Shown in pieces: positions 62,390-64,000 of a stretch of 64,000 nucleotides of DNA. The translations under genes were made by a program, and so were the position numbers. A model generated the notes under the pieces. The model was not told the DNA's origin and did not search any database. It worked only from the letters and a program-made list of their open reading frames with translations. How positions within the stretch are numbered: the stretch's first letter is position 1; each line of letters begins with the position of its first letter. This DNA comes from Streptomyces sp. H39-S7 (lineage in GTDB: Bacteria > Actinomycetota > Actinomycetes > Streptomycetales > Streptomycetaceae), in the NCBI RefSeq assembly GCF_027158205.1, contig NZ_JAPVLU010000031.1, positions 1 through 64,000 of the forward strand, given 5' to 3'.

Positions 62390-62814
62390 CGTACAACGTC
62401 ACCCGTCAGGGCGGTCGCGGCGCGGGCGGGGGTCTCGAGATTCGGCCGGACCTGTTGGATCAGGCGGTTCATCTCGTAGCCGAGGACGCCGGGGTCGGCG
62501 TCCCGCCCGGCCATGACCGCCAGCGCGCTGCCGGATCCGGCGGCGGACACGAACAGCAGCGCGTCCTCCAGTTCGGCCACCACCTGGCGTACGTGCGGTC
62601 CGCCGCCGAGGCGCACACCCGCGCTTCCCGCCAGGGACCGCAACCCGGAGGCGACCGCCGCCAGATGGTCCGCGCTGTCGCCGTCAAGGCCGTGGACGGC
62701 CTTCTTGAGCCCGTCGGAGGAGAGCAGCACAGCGCTGCGGGTATGGGGGACGCGGCTGACCAGGTCGGCCAGCAGCCATGCGAGATCGCGGCCGGGGGGG
62801 ACGTCGCTCACCAT
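62386..62814 (-). CDS. cvnB: Roadblock/LC7 domain protein of the conservon (CvnB-type)
   Basis: A 142-residue roadblock protein (LAWLLADLVSRVPHTRSAVLLSSDGLKKAV, then ALLFVSAAGSGSALAVMAGRDADPGVLGYEMNRLI). It probably acts as GTPase-activating or scaffold partner of the CvnD-type protein. It lies 36 bp after the sensor kinase gene. Confidence 0.92.
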   Translation of the reverse strand: MVSDVPPGRDLAWLLADLVSRVPHTRSAVLLSSDGLKKAVHGLDGDSADHLAAVASGLRSLAGSAGVRLGGGPHVRQVVAELEDALLFVSAAGSGSALAVMAGRDADPGVLGYEMNRLIQQVRPNLETPARAATALTGDVVR

Positions 62815-62850
62815 GGTGGAAGGACTCCTTGCGAGGAAGGTGACGCGGGA

Positions 62851-64000
62851 TCAGGGGTTCAGGTCGGGTCGGCGCGGCGGACCGTCGGTCTGCTCGGCGC
62901 CGGCCTCGGACTCACGTACCCCGATGCGGAAGGCGGCCATCAGGTTCGGGTTGGGCTCGCCGCCCCGGTCGTCGCTGCGGGGCGAGGGGTCGCTCCGCAG
63001 CTGGGGGACGAGGTGGGACTGGCCGCGACGCTGCGGCAAGGAGGGGCGCCCTTCCCCGGCCGCGAGGCGGCCGGTGGGGGCGGGGCCGGCCGGGGCCGGC
63101 TGCTGGGGGTGCACCGGCCTGCGGCTCTCCACCGAAGGGGCGGGCGTGGCCGGGCGGCTGTGCGCGGGCGTGGCCGGGTGGCCTTGCGCGGGCGCGGCCG
63201 GGGGGCTTTGCGCGGGCGTCGCCGCGGCCGCGTACTGGACTGGCGTGTGCTGGACTGGCGTGTGCGGAACTGCCGCCTGCGGGACTGCCGTCTGCGGGCC
63301 GGCTGCGGCGCTGATGCCCGCGCGTGCCGGGGAGGCGGGCTGGCGGTACGGGAGCGCGGGCGGCGCCGCCGATGCCGTCTGCACCGGCTGCGGCCTGGCG
63401 GCCTGCCGCGGCTGGGCCTGCGGCGGCGCCTGCTGGGTGGACTCCGTTCCCACCAGGGCGTGCGGCAGGATGACGAACGCCTGGATGCCGCCGAAGACGT
63501 TGCTGCGCAGTTGGACCGTGACGCCGTGGCGGCGGGCGAGGACCGCGACCACGTACAGCCCGATCCGCCCGTCCTTCAGCAGCGTGTCGAGGTCGATGCG
63601 CTCCGGGTCGGCGAGGAGCGCGTTGTTGCGCTCCTGAGCGCTGAGTTCCAGCCCAAGACCGCGGTCCTCGACCTCGATGACCAGACCGGCCGTGACCTTC
63701 TGCGCCCGCAGCAGCACCTGCGTCTCCGGCGGGGAGAACGTGGTGGCGTTCTCGATGAGCTCCGCGATCAGGTGCACCACGTCGGCCACGGCCCGGCCGT
63801 CGAGGTCGCCCTCGATCGGGGGGACCAGCTTGACCCGGGCGTAGTGCTCCACCTCGGCGACAGCCGATCTCAGGACCTGCGTCAACGGCACCGGCTTGCT
63901 CCACTGGCGGCGCGAGACCGCGCCGCCGAGCACGGCGACGTTCTCCGCGTGCCGGCGGATGCGCGTCGCGAGGTGATCGACCTGGAACAGTCCGCGCAGC
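62851..64000 (-). CDS. cvnA: Conservon nitrate/sulfonate-type sensor kinase (CvnA-type), partial
   Basis: The C-terminal 383 residues of a membrane sensor kinase; the N-terminal sensor and membrane part lie beyond the window. Visible are the start of the kinase core (HLATRIRRHAENVAVLGG), the N box VVHLIAELIENATTFSPP, the G1 box EVEDRGLGLE and the G2 region DGRIGLYVVAVLARRHGV. After the ATPase domain comes a long Ala/Pro/Gln-rich tail of about 200 residues, normal for this family. It heads the operon with the roadblock, DUF742, GTPase and GAF genes behind it. Confidence 0.9.
   Translation of the reverse strand, partial: LRGLFQVDHLATRIRRHAENVAVLGGAVSRRQWSKPVPLTQVLRSAVAEVEHYARVKLVPPIEGDLDGRAVADVVHLIAELIENATTFSPPETQVLLRAQKVTAGLVIEVEDRGLGLELSAQERNNALLADPERIDLDTLLKDGRIGLYVVAVLARRHGVTVQLRSNVFGGIQAFVILPHALVGTESTQQAPPQAQPRQAARPQPVQTASAAPPALPYRQPASPARAGISAAAGPQTAVPQAAVPHTPVQHTPVQYAAAATPAQSPPAAPAQGHPATPAHSRPATPAPSVESRRPVHPQQPAPAGPAPTGRLAAGEGRPSLPQRRGQSHLVPQLRSDPSPRSDDRGGEPNPNLMAAFRIGVRESEAGAEQTDGPPRRPDLNP

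Overview
The window is high-GC actinobacterial chromosome, almost certainly Streptomyces. It carries a two-domain geosmin synthase, a conservon (Roadblock/DUF742/GTPase/sensor kinase), a Streptomyces griseus-type trypsin, DUF1707 and DUF4097 proteins, a monomeric isocitrate dehydrogenase, a SpoIIE-type phosphatase and frequent GTG/TTG starts with purine-rich ribosome binding sites. No rRNA, tRNA, CRISPR array, insertion sequence or phage block was seen.

Layout. (1) 75-11303 is a surface polysaccharide locus, nearly all on the minus strand. WecB and WecC should make UDP-ManNAc and then UDP-ManNAcA, and a WecG/TagA transferase should use the sugar. A flippase, a Wzz-like protein, two GT2 glycosyltransferases, a hexapeptide acyltransferase, a membrane-anchored beta-helix protein and an unassigned helical protein of the alpha/alpha-toroid type accompany them. 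(2) 11558-19578 is housekeeping and secreted functions: isocitrate dehydrogenase, trypsin, an Fpg/Nei glycosylase, a large APC permease, an SDR-like protein and a tiny basic protein resembling bL37. (3) 19584-27595 is a complete high-affinity K+ operon in the order 27-aa ORF, kdpF, A, B, C, E, D. Across its control region sits a divergent RHH regulator/DUF4097 pair whose operator is three GGCGCC-centred palindromes about 21 bp apart. (4) 29373-34654 holds a recombinase-like orphan, a Ser/Thr kinase broken by a frameshift, a DinB protein, and an unusual pair: a HEAT-repeat protein followed by a MerR regulator with its own HEAT repeats, driven by a MerR-type 19-bp-spacer promoter. (5) 34725-46258 holds gap, a GlxA/AraC regulator, sugar reductase-like and DHFR-like enzymes, a second EF-G (frameshifted, behind a possible leader peptide and hairpin), an aldo/keto reductase, geosmin synthase and a degenerate resolvase-like/DUF1707 pair. 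(6) 46300-60853 is signalling and stress: a PAS-GAF-SpoIIE-ATPase protein, an NmrA-like reductase facing an ECF41 sigma factor, a secreted serine hydrolase, a Fur regulator facing katG, a TerD-vWA fusion, and two acyl-CoA dehydrogenase-like proteins flanking a PadR regulator with a palindromic operator. (7) 60854-64000 is a conservon with an adjoining GAF protein; its kinase runs off the end.

Two genes (the kinase and the second EF-G) read through only if one base is changed. Both breaks lie in GC-rich tracts, so they are either real mutations or sequence errors. I found no completely novel multi-gene defence or mobile system. The best leads for undescribed biology are the HEAT/MerR-HEAT module, the RHH/DUF4097 operator array, the leader ORF before the EF-G gene, and the divergent dehydrogenase pair in which one member lacks the catalytic glutamate.
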